From positions 1,895,306-1,959,305 of the forward strand of contig NZ_CP071867.1 in assembly GCF_028751545.1 (NCBI RefSeq): DNA of 64,000 bases, read 5' to 3'. Positions within the stretch are counted from its first letter, which is position 1. The number at the start of each line of letters is the position of its first letter. The stretch is from Gilliamella sp. B3022 (GTDB lineage: Bacteria; Pseudomonadota; Gammaproteobacteria; Enterobacterales; Orbaceae). Below the pieces are notes generated by a model that did not search any database, was not told the origin of the DNA, and worked only from the letters and a program-made list of their open reading frames with translations. Position numbers and translations under genes: made by a program. Positions 19,295 through 28,231 of the stretch are shown piece after piece.

Positions 19295-19478
19295 AATGCT
19301 TACCTAACTTCTTTTCAATAATTCTAATTATGGTTAGTGAAAATGCTGAATTAAAAAATGTGTAGCATCAATGATTGTTTACGTCACTTTCACTCCTCAC
19401 ACAATAATGTAATTAACATTCTGTTTAAAAGTAATAATTCTAAAAATGTGAACTGACTCTTAATGATCTTTTTACTAA

Positions 19479-19503
19479 TGCCATTTATACCGCTAATGTG
19501 GCA
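19479..19503. promoter_or_regulatory. Candidate operator before the rhamnosidase gene
   Basis: TGCCA-N15-TGGCA, an interrupted inverted repeat about 70-90 bp before the rhamnosidase ATG in the region shared with the divergent AraC-type gene. Short arms make chance likely; a spaced inverted repeat is the expected form of a RhaS/RhaR site. Confidence 0.25.
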
Positions 19504-19571
19504 ATATCAAAGTAGCTGTCTTAAGTAACTCATAGCTATACTCCTAAATAGAGATTTTTAAGGAGAATACT

Positions 19572-21140
19572 ATGGCACAAGCGATACAAAAAAATGATGA
19601 TATTGTTATGATTCGGGACATAAAGTTCATTGCTAAAGCCGAAAATTTAATACCAACAATCCATCAAACAATTATTAAAGCGCAAAATATCATTACATTA
19701 GTTAATGACTCACAAGCAATTCATGGATGGTCGTCTAAGGTAATTAGTCCTGCCACTATTTATTTCAATCAAAGTTTTCAAACTGGTGAAAGTTTTATTA
19801 TTGATTTTGGTCAACATGGAGTTGGGTATTTATCTTTTTTGTGTGATGCGGTAGGAAGTCCTCCCGATGCACCTGCACATATCAAGTTTTCGTTTGCTGA
19901 AACTTTATGTGAGCTTGCCGAGCCATTCAGTCAATATCAAGGATGGTTGAGTAAAAGTTGGTTACAAGAACATGACGAGTACATTGATGTACTACCAGCC
20001 CAAATAACCTTAGGAAGACGTTACTGTTTTCGATATTTGAAAATTGATATTGTTTCATTATCACCTAAATACAATTTAGCGTTTAAAGACATTGAGTTTA
20101 AAACAGTAAGTTCAGCGCCTGAGCACTGTATTGAGTGCCAAACACAAGATCTTCAATTAGCTAAAATTGATCAAGTGTCCGTCCATACACTGCGAAACTG
20201 TATGCAAGAGGTGTTTGAAGATGGACCTAAACGAGATCGACGATTATGGTTAGGAGATCTACGACTTCAAGCTTTAGTCAACAATGTTACTTTTAAACAA
20301 CATGAACTTGTCCGCCGTTGCTTATATCTGTTTGCAAGTCATAGACGAGAGGATGGTATGGTTTCGGCTAATATTTTTGTAAAACCACAAATTATTGCTG
20401 ATGATACTTTCTTATTTGATTATTCGTTGTTTTATATTGATGTCTTATATGACTATTTCATAGCAACTCAAGATCACACCACTGTTAAAGAATTGTGGCC
20501 AGTAGCTTTACAACAGATTAATATCGCGCTTAAACGTTGTGATCAATATGGACTTGTGGTCGATAGTGATGACTGGTGGTCATTTATTGATTGGCATGAA
20601 AAACTAAATAAACAAGGTGCTTCACAAGGTGTTTTAATCTATTGTTTAGACAAAGCGATACAGCTTTCTCAAACCTTTCAACCAGAGATATCCGCAAATT
20701 TACAACAAAATTTGGATTTTGTAAAACACGCGGCTGACAAATTATGGGATGAAAAATCCGGATTTTACATAAGTGGTGTACAACGTCAAATCAGCTATGC
20801 AACGCAAATTTGGATGATTCTTGCTGATGTAGGGGATCTCAAACATCAGCGAAAATTGATGAATAGTTTGCAATTAACCCCTCCTGATATCGGTATGAAT
20901 ACACCTTACTTACGCCACCACTATATTTTAGCTTTATTAAAAGTTGGTATGACCAAAGAGGCGATAGACGAAATTAAAGCCTATTGGGGAAAAATGGTTG
21001 CATATGGCGCTGATACGTTTTGGGAACTGTTTGATCCTAACGATCCCAACTATTCACCTTACGGAAGCAGAATCATTAACAGTTATTGTCATGCATGGAG
21101 CTGTACGCCTGCTTGGTTTATTCGTCAATACTCTCTTTAA
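19572..21140 (+). CDS. Intracellular GH78-type alpha-L-rhamnosidase
   Basis: A 522-aa protein with the glycoside hydrolase 78 (alpha/alpha)6 catalytic domain. Seen: a beta-rich N-terminal part with FIIDFGQHGVGYLSF and IKFSFAETL, then the catalytic-region motif DGPKRDRRLWLGD (217-229), DSDDWWSFIDWH, and the C-terminal SYCHAWSCTPAWF (504-516). GH78 enzymes remove terminal L-rhamnose from rutinose-like glycosides and glycan fragments. It has no signal peptide and is shorter than most secreted GH78 enzymes, so it probably acts on an imported substrate. AAGGAGAATACT precedes the ATG. It is followed 26 bp later by a sugar symporter, and diverges from the third AraC gene. The exact substrate is unknown. 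Confidence 0.85.
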   Translation: MAQAIQKNDDIVMIRDIKFIAKAENLIPTIHQTIIKAQNIITLVNDSQAIHGWSSKVISPATIYFNQSFQTGESFIIDFGQHGVGYLSFLCDAVGSPPDAPAHIKFSFAETLCELAEPFSQYQGWLSKSWLQEHDEYIDVLPAQITLGRRYCFRYLKIDIVSLSPKYNLAFKDIEFKTVSSAPEHCIECQTQDLQLAKIDQVSVHTLRNCMQEVFEDGPKRDRRLWLGDLRLQALVNNVTFKQHELVRRCLYLFASHRREDGMVSANIFVKPQIIADDTFLFDYSLFYIDVLYDYFIATQDHTTVKELWPVALQQINIALKRCDQYGLVVDSDDWWSFIDWHEKLNKQGASQGVLIYCLDKAIQLSQTFQPEISANLQQNLDFVKHAADKLWDEKSGFYISGVQRQISYATQIWMILADVGDLKHQRKLMNSLQLTPPDIGMNTPYLRHHYILALLKVGMTKEAIDEIKAYWGKMVAYGADTFWELFDPNDPNYSPYGSRIINSYCHAWSCTPAWFIRQYSL

Positions 21141-21166
21141 TCAATTTAATTAAAGGATTTAAAATT

Positions 21167-22519
21167 ATGCATTCAATATTTAAACTTTGGCAACAACGAA
21201 TTGGTTATGGAATTGCTGATTTGTCTTGTAACTTAGTATGGCAGTTAATTTCATTATATCTTATGTATTTTTATACTGATGTAATGGAGCTACCAGCTTA
21301 CTATGTGGGTATTATGTTTTTAGTTACACGATTAATTGATGGTGTTGCTGACGTATTAATGGGACTTATCATTGATAATACATCGACTCGTTGGGGTCGG
21401 TGTCGTCCATGGTTATTAATTGGTGCAATACCTTTTGGTATATTATGTGTATTGGTATTTTATGTGCCAGATTTTGGTACAACAGGTAAACTTATCTATG
21501 CATTTGTGACCTACTTGTGTCTGTCATTTGTCTACACCATTGTTAATATTCCCTTTAGTGCAATGTTACCGTTTTTAACTGCGGATTCTTTAGAACGTAC
21601 GACATTATCCTCCGTACGAATTTTATTAGGATCATTAGGATCAACCATTGTTGCAGTGGCAACATTACCTTTAGTTGCAACATTAGGTAATGGCAATCAA
21701 ATTCATGGTTTTTTATATACCGCAGTTATTTTTGGATGCATTGCAACCTTCTTTTTAATCGTCAGCTTTAAAAATGTTGAAGAAAAAATCACTATAATTC
21801 AAGATAAAATGACTCTTGCCCGTGCATGGCTAGGTCTAAAAGATAATACACCTTGGAAAGTTTTTGCTTTCAATATTTTTCTAATGTGGGGAGCGTTCTT
21901 TTTACAAACAGGAGCATTGGTCTATTTTTTTAATTATTATGTACAAAGCACAGAATTAACAGCAATTATTGCAGGTATATCAACCTTTGTACCATTACTT
22001 GGAACACTGACTGTTCCTTTGTTAGCCAATCGTCTTAAAAAACGCCATATTTACTTATTTGCTAGTACTATCAATTTGATTGGAATGGGGATTATGATGC
22101 TATCTGGTGTTAATCATCTTGGTTTGATTATAGGTGCCGTGATTTTATCAATTGGAGCCGGACAACGCTTAGCGATCTATTTTTCAATGCAAGCTGATCC
22201 CGTTGATTATGGAGTTTGGAAAACAGGTATTAATACTGCAGGTATCTTAACCTCTATTAATGGTTTTTTAGGTAAGGTGGCTATGGCGGGTGCTGGTGCA
22301 ATTACTGGTGTTTTGCTCACTTCTGGTGGTTATATTGCTAATGCTGTGCAAATACCAAGTGCACTTTTTGTCATCAAGCTTTGCTATCTTTATCTACCAG
22401 GTATTTTAATTATCGCTTCCATGTTTTGGATCAGTAAGTTTTATAAACTTGATGACATTTATGAGTTTATTTGTAAAGAACTTGATGCCAAACGCTTAGA
22501 TACTAATAAAGATAAATAA
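21167..22519 (+). CDS. GPH-family glycoside:cation symporter
   Basis: A 450-aa, twelve-helix transporter of the glycoside-pentoside-hexuronide family (MelB/XylP type). Diagnostic residues: RIGYGIADLSCNLVW near the start, VTRLIDGVADVLMGLIIDNT with the conserved Asp pair, and TRWGRCRPWLL after helix 2. The late stretch QADPVDYGVWKTGI is also typical. The family takes up disaccharides and glycosides with Na+ or H+. Its place 26 bp after the rhamnosidase suggests uptake of a rhamnoside for that enzyme. The ATG at 21167 with TAAAGGA upstream is preferred over an in-frame start inside the previous gene. Confidence 0.87.
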   Translation: MHSIFKLWQQRIGYGIADLSCNLVWQLISLYLMYFYTDVMELPAYYVGIMFLVTRLIDGVADVLMGLIIDNTSTRWGRCRPWLLIGAIPFGILCVLVFYVPDFGTTGKLIYAFVTYLCLSFVYTIVNIPFSAMLPFLTADSLERTTLSSVRILLGSLGSTIVAVATLPLVATLGNGNQIHGFLYTAVIFGCIATFFLIVSFKNVEEKITIIQDKMTLARAWLGLKDNTPWKVFAFNIFLMWGAFFLQTGALVYFFNYYVQSTELTAIIAGISTFVPLLGTLTVPLLANRLKKRHIYLFASTINLIGMGIMMLSGVNHLGLIIGAVILSIGAGQRLAIYFSMQADPVDYGVWKTGINTAGILTSINGFLGKVAMAGAGAITGVLLTSGGYIANAVQIPSALFVIKLCYLYLPGILIIASMFWISKFYKLDDIYEFICKELDAKRLDTNKDK

Positions 22520-23138
22520 CCGTAGTTCAGAGTATGCCTTTCCTTATAAAAGAAAGGGTTATGAAGTTAAAATTATAGTTGCAGTTTGTTATTGAAATTT
22601 GGTCCCAACACTAGTAGCAATTGGTATTTATTAAAACGTGAGTAAAAAAAAATCGATGTAAAAAATGATATGTTAATGGTCGTATCATAATTGTATTATA
22701 CGGTAAGTGTGAATTAGACGATCACTATTAGACGGATTTTCTCAGTACAACTCTAGATTAATCTTAGCAAGAAATGGATTTCGATGATGACAAATCAATA
22801 AAGGAGCTTTGAAACTTATAATAAGTTTCCATTAAGGCAAGATCTCTTTATTTAATATTAAAATCAACCCACTAACAACTTATCCTCTTATAGTTTTGGT
22901 TTATATTTATATGATAAAAAAAAGCGTAAGCGAATTGGTGATACTTTAGAGTTGACAAAAATATCGGTAATCTGACTTTTCAAATTACTCTATAAAAAAT
23001 GGAACAGCGTTTATTAGGGATAACACTTATCATGGATATAAAATAAGGATAGAAAAGCGGATTATTTACGTTTAAATGAATTAGATACTTTATTGTCTAA
23101 ACGCATATTTTTAACTTTCTATCCATCATTCATTTTAT
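22520..23138. other. Gene-poor, possibly decayed region after the rhamnoside genes
   Basis: 619 bp with stops in all frames. A short hairpin CCTTTC/GAAAGG (22537-22557) near the left end may end the rhamnosidase-symporter transcript. Fragments such as YDKKKRKRIGDTLEL can be read, but I cannot link them to a family. It may be the remains of lost genes. Confidence 0.4.
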
Positions 23139-24563
23139 CTAAAACAATACAAAAAAGATGAAATTGTTTATCCCAAAAATTGGGATTAATATAGCAATTG
23201 ACCATTTCATATAACCAAAAAAGCTTGGCATTTTAATTTGGTGCTGTATTGCTATACTTTTAACCATAAAGTTAGGCGCATTTCCTATGTAACTAAGCGC
23301 CCCCATAAACACGGAACCCATTGATATGGCCAATAGTGTTTTTGCCATTGTGGTCATTAACGTCATGGCATCTCCTGATGCTAGATTGAAAAACACCAGA
23401 TAAGTCGGAGCATTGTCTAAAAAGCCTGAAAGCAATCCTGCAAACCAAAAATACAGAGTATTGATTGGCTCAAGATGGTCATTGTTAACGAGTGTTACCA
23501 TCGCCGCTAATGCCCCATTACTGCCTGATCGTAAAATTGTTAACACCGGTACAATTGTAATAAAAACACCAATAAACAATTTTCCAACTTCAATAATTGG
23601 ATCCCAATTAAATTCATTATCAGCACGAATTTGCTTTGGTGTAATCAGGACAGAAGTAACAGTGATAATTAACAATAAAAGATCTCGCACTAAATCGGAT
23701 AGGGCGATCGAAGTAGTAAAAATGGTGAATGTGATTGAAGATTGCCAAATCCCAGATATCAACACACATATAATAATAGCAAACAATAAAAAAATGTTTG
23801 TTATACCATAGAGTTTGAAGGGTTGAGTACTGGTAGTATTCATTTTTGACGATTGACCATATTGTATAAGAAAGTAATGATTATCGATAACATAGAAAAT
23901 TATCAATAATAAAAATGTAGTCAATAACACTGGACAAAACATATGTTTAACGGTCCAAAAAAAATCAACTCCTTTTAAAAAACCAATGAATAATGGCGGA
24001 TCACCTAATGGAGTTAATCCCCCCCCAATGTTGGCAACTAGAAAGATGAAAAAGATAATAATATGAACAGATTGATTACGGTGACGATTAGCCCTAATTA
24101 GAGGACGAATCATTAACATCGCCGCACCTGTTGTACCCATAATTGATGCTAAAGCAGTGCCAATTGCTAACAATATAACATTTAATTTTGGGGTACTAAT
24201 AACATCACTTTTAATCAAAACCCCGCCAGATACGGTAAACAGGGCAAGTAGTAAAACGATAAAAGGGATATACTCCTCTAATATTGCATGAGAAGTTAGA
24301 TTGATGGTGGTTTGCATGCCGAATGAAAAAATGGCAGAAACCATAAACAGTGTTGTCCAAAAAATAATAATTTTACCATAATGATAGTGCCACAATCGTA
24401 CTAAAAATAGTGGGCATAATGCAATTGATAGCAAAATTCCAATAAATGGTACAGCCCAAACCAAGCTCAACTGATCACCGTTAAAGTCGGAAGCATAGAG
24501 ATCAAAAGGGATAAATAACAATAAGATAAATGAGGATGGAAAGAATTTTAATGGAATTCTCAT
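23139..24563 (-). CDS. NhaD/ArsB-superfamily sodium:proton antiporter-like protein
   Basis: A 474-aa ion-transporter-superfamily membrane protein with a signal-like N-terminus (ending LYASDF) and about twelve membrane segments. The motif GGGLTPLGDPPLFIGFLKG (around residue 184) and the paired late motif SGFLDNAPTYLVFFNLA are the two half-helix regions of NhaD-type and citrate-type transporters. Proteins of this type are usually annotated as sodium:proton antiporters, but the substrate is not provable from sequence. Monocistronic, and flanked on both sides by more than 600 bp of non-coding or decayed DNA. Confidence 0.82.
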   Translation of the reverse strand: MRIPLKFFPSSFILLLFIPFDLYASDFNGDQLSLVWAVPFIGILLSIALCPLFLVRLWHYHYGKIIIFWTTLFMVSAIFSFGMQTTINLTSHAILEEYIPFIVLLLALFTVSGGVLIKSDVISTPKLNVILLAIGTALASIMGTTGAAMLMIRPLIRANRHRNQSVHIIIFFIFLVANIGGGLTPLGDPPLFIGFLKGVDFFWTVKHMFCPVLLTTFLLLIIFYVIDNHYFLIQYGQSSKMNTTSTQPFKLYGITNIFLLFAIIICVLISGIWQSSITFTIFTTSIALSDLVRDLLLLIITVTSVLITPKQIRADNEFNWDPIIEVGKLFIGVFITIVPVLTILRSGSNGALAAMVTLVNNDHLEPINTLYFWFAGLLSGFLDNAPTYLVFFNLASGDAMTLMTTMAKTLLAISMGSVFMGALSYIGNAPNFMVKSIAIQHQIKMPSFFGYMKWSIAILIPIFGINNFIFFVLF

Positions 24564-25231
24564 GGCATTTCCGTTTGAATTAAAAGTTTGAAATTATAAC
24601 AAATAAGAACTTTTTTTCTAATGGAATGTATTAAAGTCATGTTTAATGTCATAATAACTAGATTTAATCAACACTAAATGAAATTACCCTTTTAAATTTA
24701 TGTGTATTAACACTTAGTTCTCCACGAGCTACGGACAATAAGCATTAATCACCGTATCAGCAAAACAGTAAAAAATAATGCGCTTCAAATAGCTAAAATA
24801 GACGTAGCGGTGAATAAACAGTGAGTCATATTAGATCCTATCGCTGATGGAAAAGCAACCAAACACATCAATACAAATGTGGCTAATGAATTTAGTGACG
24901 AGTACAAACCAGCCAGTTTTGCAATCAAGAATTCTAATCCAATTTATTGGATGACAAAATAAATTCTGTGGATAAAATGGCGATGGTATCGATACTACTA
25001 AACCATTTTGGACTAATTTTTACCCATGCGAAATAGTATTACAATAATATCAACGTTTTAATCGATATCAGCAAAATCTTAGGGGAAGAATTATTTTATG
25101 TCATTATCCGTAGAAATTTCTACTTAAGTGTAAACAGCTTATTTAAAATAAGCTAAGTTAAGCGTTTTTTACTTTTCCTTATTCTATGTAAAACCTTTAT
25201 AATAGGCGGTCTTTTTAATGTTGGATAAAAC
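24564..25231. other. Gene-poor region with a broken open frame
   Basis: 668 bp between the antiporter and rlmF. One frame is open from 24711 to 24962 except for a TGA at 24822-24824; it reads LQIAKIDVAVNKQ, stop, then ILDPIADGKATKHINT onward. I do not recognise it. The rest is AT-rich promoter DNA for rlmF on the right and for the antiporter on the left. Confidence 0.4.
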
Positions 25232-26194
25232 ATGCAAGAACAGTCAAACTCAGTTAATAAAACTGCTTTACATCAACGTAATAAACATCGGCATGGATAT
25301 GATTTTTTGACTCTATGCCAGACATTACCTGATTTCACAACGTACGTTAAAACGAATCAATACAATAAGTTATCTATCGATTTTGCTGATCCAATGGCAG
25401 TTAAATTGCTAAATAAAGCACTTTTATTACATTATTATCAACTCAGCAACTGGGATATTCCCAATGATTATCTTTGCCCTCCAATTCCAGGGCGAGCAGA
25501 TTATCTTCATTATCTAGCTGATTTACTCGCTCATGATAACGAAGATAAGATTCCTTTAGGTAAACAGATCCGTGTTCTTGATATCGGTGTAGGAGCAAAT
25601 GTAATTTATCCGATTATTGGTCGAGCTGAATATGATTGGTCATTTGTGGGTAGTGATATCAACCCAATGGCCATTAATGTCGCAAAGCTTATTGTTCAAT
25701 CTAATCCATTATTAAATGGTTTTATTGATTGTCGATTACAGAGTAATACCTCTGCAATTTTTAAACAGATTATAAAGCCAAAAGAATTTTATATGTTAAC
25801 TATGTGCAATCCACCTTTTCATGATTCGGCACAAGCAGCAAAGGCTAGTAATCAAACTAAACTCAAAAATTTAGGTAAATTACGATATTCAAAATCTAAT
25901 CCTGTTCTCAATTTTGGTGGTCAGCAGGCTGAACTATGGTGCAAAGGTGGTGAAAGTGCTTTTATCACTAATATGATCAAAGAAAGTACACAATACAAAT
26001 ACCAATGCTTATGGTTTACTTCGTTGGTTTCTAAAAAAGAGTCATTGAAGGTACTAAATAAGCAATTAATTACAGTTAAACCTGCTGAGGTGAAAATTAT
26101 TTCAATGGCACAAGGGCAAAAAAAGAGTCGTTTTATTGCATGGAGTTTTTTCCATCGAGATAGAAGGCAAAATATTGTCAAAAAATTTTCTTAG
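25232..26194 (+). CDS. rlmF: 23S rRNA (adenine-1618-N6)-methyltransferase RlmF
   Basis: A 320-aa SAM-dependent methyltransferase that modifies A1618 of 23S rRNA. Seen: LHQRNKHRHGYDF near the N-terminus, a SAM-binding segment VLDIGVGANVIYPIIG (about 117-132), an acidic strand FVGSDINPMAINVA, and the N6-adenine catalytic motif NPPFH followed by DSAQAA. QKSRFIAWSF at the C-terminus is also conserved. Length agrees with the family. Monocistronic. Confidence 0.93.
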   Translation: MQEQSNSVNKTALHQRNKHRHGYDFLTLCQTLPDFTTYVKTNQYNKLSIDFADPMAVKLLNKALLLHYYQLSNWDIPNDYLCPPIPGRADYLHYLADLLAHDNEDKIPLGKQIRVLDIGVGANVIYPIIGRAEYDWSFVGSDINPMAINVAKLIVQSNPLLNGFIDCRLQSNTSAIFKQIIKPKEFYMLTMCNPPFHDSAQAAKASNQTKLKNLGKLRYSKSNPVLNFGGQQAELWCKGGESAFITNMIKESTQYKYQCLWFTSLVSKKESLKVLNKQLITVKPAEVKIISMAQGQKKSRFIAWSFFHRDRRQNIVKKFS

Positions 26195-26529
26195 ACACTT
26201 ATTTTTAAAATATTTATTTAAATCAATTTATTATGTTATTTGTTTTAGTCAAAATTATTTTGAATAGTAATAATATTTTTATGAATAGATGTTTTTATAA
26301 GTCTAGTATGTAATAAAATGTCATACGGAAACATGTAATTTTTATGTAAATAATTATATACAGTTAATTAATATTGTTATTAAACTATTTTGTTTATTGT
26401 TTAATCTATTTTTTTTGATAAAAAGTCATTTATACTTATTTCAGTTTTATATTTTGTATCGAAATTGAGTTTTAGTTTTTAGATAGTCATTATCACGAAT
26501 AAATTAAGCAGTTTCAAAGGAGATACAAT
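26195..26529. other. AT-rich upstream region of the secreted protein gene
   Basis: 335 bp, extremely AT-rich, with no open frame of note. It probably holds the promoter of the 26530 gene. I see no recognisable operator or RNA structure. Confidence 0.4.
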
Positions 26530-28071
26530 ATGTCTGAAGTAGTCTTCTGTAAATATAATCTTTTTTTTTTAATACATATTAATCAATTTTGTCGTTCTCA
26601 TTTTATTGTCAAATTATTTTCAATAATTGTTGTTTATTTTTTATTTTTGTTTAGTAATCTAGTCAATGCACTATCCGCATCGACTGAAAGTATTATTTAT
26701 GGTCATGCACCTTATTTAACTTTTGACGGTGGTAAAACTAAAGCGGTCAGTGTTGAAGGTTTACTGGGTTTACAGCTATCTGATGGTCGAAGCTTTATTG
26801 CTTCTGGCAGTCAAAGTGATTTATATCCTCATGCTATCATAGATAATTCAAGCCAAGAATCACCCATTGATTTGTTGAGTAATAATGATACTTTTTTGAG
26901 CATTAAAACCTTGGTACCGTTAGTCAATAATAGTAGCTATCCAAGTATTTCATTGAGTAATCTTATTGCATCTTCTGATAATTATTGGGGAGATGAAGAT
27001 GGTGATGTTTCACCAAATGCAACTGGTAATTTGATGGTTAAGTGGTTAGATGCAAATAATAACGATATTACTACGCAAGTAAAAAATAATCCTAATGCCC
27101 AGTTAACAGCATGCGATTCCCCTTATAAATTAACGATTACTTCTAATGGTGGTCAATTATCTACTCAATATGGTATACCTAATGTGACGCATTTTAATGG
27201 TGCTAAGCATACGTATTATCTTAATCGTAAAATTGATACTCCGTATGTATGTTACATTCAACCAAATGTTTGGTATGATGGACGCCATTATCCTGATTCA
27301 GATGGTCCTGATTGGATCAGAAGCCGAGGATTTAAAGTGCAAGATACCAGTAACCCTGATCGCAATTTTCCCACGACAGGTTTAAATGGGCTTCATTTTT
27401 ATTTGGTGTTAGGCGGGGTTACACCTGAACAAGTCATAGCTGCTAATGCCCAAAATGGTCAAATTGTTTATCCTGTTAACGGTGGGAATAAAGTCACCAT
27501 TTCATTAAAATCCGAACAAACACCAGGTTGGGATAATTCACCAAAGGTGCTGGCATTAAAAGTGGTTTTAAATGGACCTAATGAAAATTCCACTGATACT
27601 TCATTTAGCCCAGTTCTATTTAAAATCTATGCAGACAATGAACACCAACAATTATTATACAGTTTTAATATTGATAGATGGTATATCGCTAGTTCAAATG
27701 ATGCATCATCTAAGGGTGATGTACAACGCTTTTGTGATAATCTGAGTAATGGTTATCGATTCCCTAAAGTAAATGATTTGACCAATGCTAATGGCAAAGG
27801 TTGGCATGGCGGAATTAATGGACACAATATTAATAATTATCGTCGACAAATTAGCTATAAAGATGAAAGTGGTAAATGGATTGGTGGTATTTTTAATGAA
27901 TGGGGATCTTCTTATCAACTTTATTATCCAACAAGTGATTGGCATACTTCAACGCAATCCTACTATTGGGCATTATCCGATGATGCCAGCATACAATATG
28001 CGGTTGGTTCTGATGCCGGTGATATCGATTCAGATTCTACAGCAAATAAAATGGTTTGCGTTAATCCTTAA
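26530..28071 (+). CDS. Secreted adhesin-like protein of unknown function (possibly DUF823-type)
   Basis: A 513-aa protein whose N-terminus has a long leading region followed by a hydrophobic stretch (about 27-47) ending VNALSAST, suggesting an extended signal peptide. The body is rich in Asn, Ser, Gly and Tyr. The C-terminal third (FCDNLSNGYRFPKVNDLTNA, then SYYWALSDDASIQY and DSTANKMVCVNP) resembles adhesion domains annotated DUF823 in enteric bacteria; this is recalled similarity, not a search result. Few cysteines are present, at least some of them perhaps disulfide-bonded. AAAGGAGATACA precedes the ATG. Transcribed alone between rlmF and dld. Role in attachment is inference. Confidence 0.65.
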   Translation: MSEVVFCKYNLFFLIHINQFCRSHFIVKLFSIIVVYFLFLFSNLVNALSASTESIIYGHAPYLTFDGGKTKAVSVEGLLGLQLSDGRSFIASGSQSDLYPHAIIDNSSQESPIDLLSNNDTFLSIKTLVPLVNNSSYPSISLSNLIASSDNYWGDEDGDVSPNATGNLMVKWLDANNNDITTQVKNNPNAQLTACDSPYKLTITSNGGQLSTQYGIPNVTHFNGAKHTYYLNRKIDTPYVCYIQPNVWYDGRHYPDSDGPDWIRSRGFKVQDTSNPDRNFPTTGLNGLHFYLVLGGVTPEQVIAANAQNGQIVYPVNGGNKVTISLKSEQTPGWDNSPKVLALKVVLNGPNENSTDTSFSPVLFKIYADNEHQQLLYSFNIDRWYIASSNDASSKGDVQRFCDNLSNGYRFPKVNDLTNANGKGWHGGINGHNINNYRRQISYKDESGKWIGGIFNEWGSSYQLYYPTSDWHTSTQSYYWALSDDASIQYAVGSDAGDIDSDSTANKMVCVNP

Positions 28072-28180
28072 TAAGAAGAAATAACTATAAAAAATAATCT
28101 TAACATTTATTCAATTAAATAAAACTATTTTAAAGGATTTGATTGAATAGCACATTATGTATCTTTTCTACCTGATTGAG

Positions 28181-28197
28181 CGATTATAAAATAATCG
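28181..28197. promoter_or_regulatory. Inverted repeat just upstream of dld
   Basis: CGATTAT-AAA-ATAATCG, a perfect 7-3-7 inverted repeat ending 34 bp before the dld ATG. Position suits an operator or a 5'-UTR hairpin. No regulator is assigned. Confidence 0.35.
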
Positions 28198-28231
28198 GTA
28201 CTCACATAAAAAATAAGTAGGTAAGATAAAA

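Noticed and set aside
23413-23811. 132-codon open frame opposite the NhaD-like antiporter gene
   Set aside because: Antisense shadow of a membrane-protein gene with no family resemblance.
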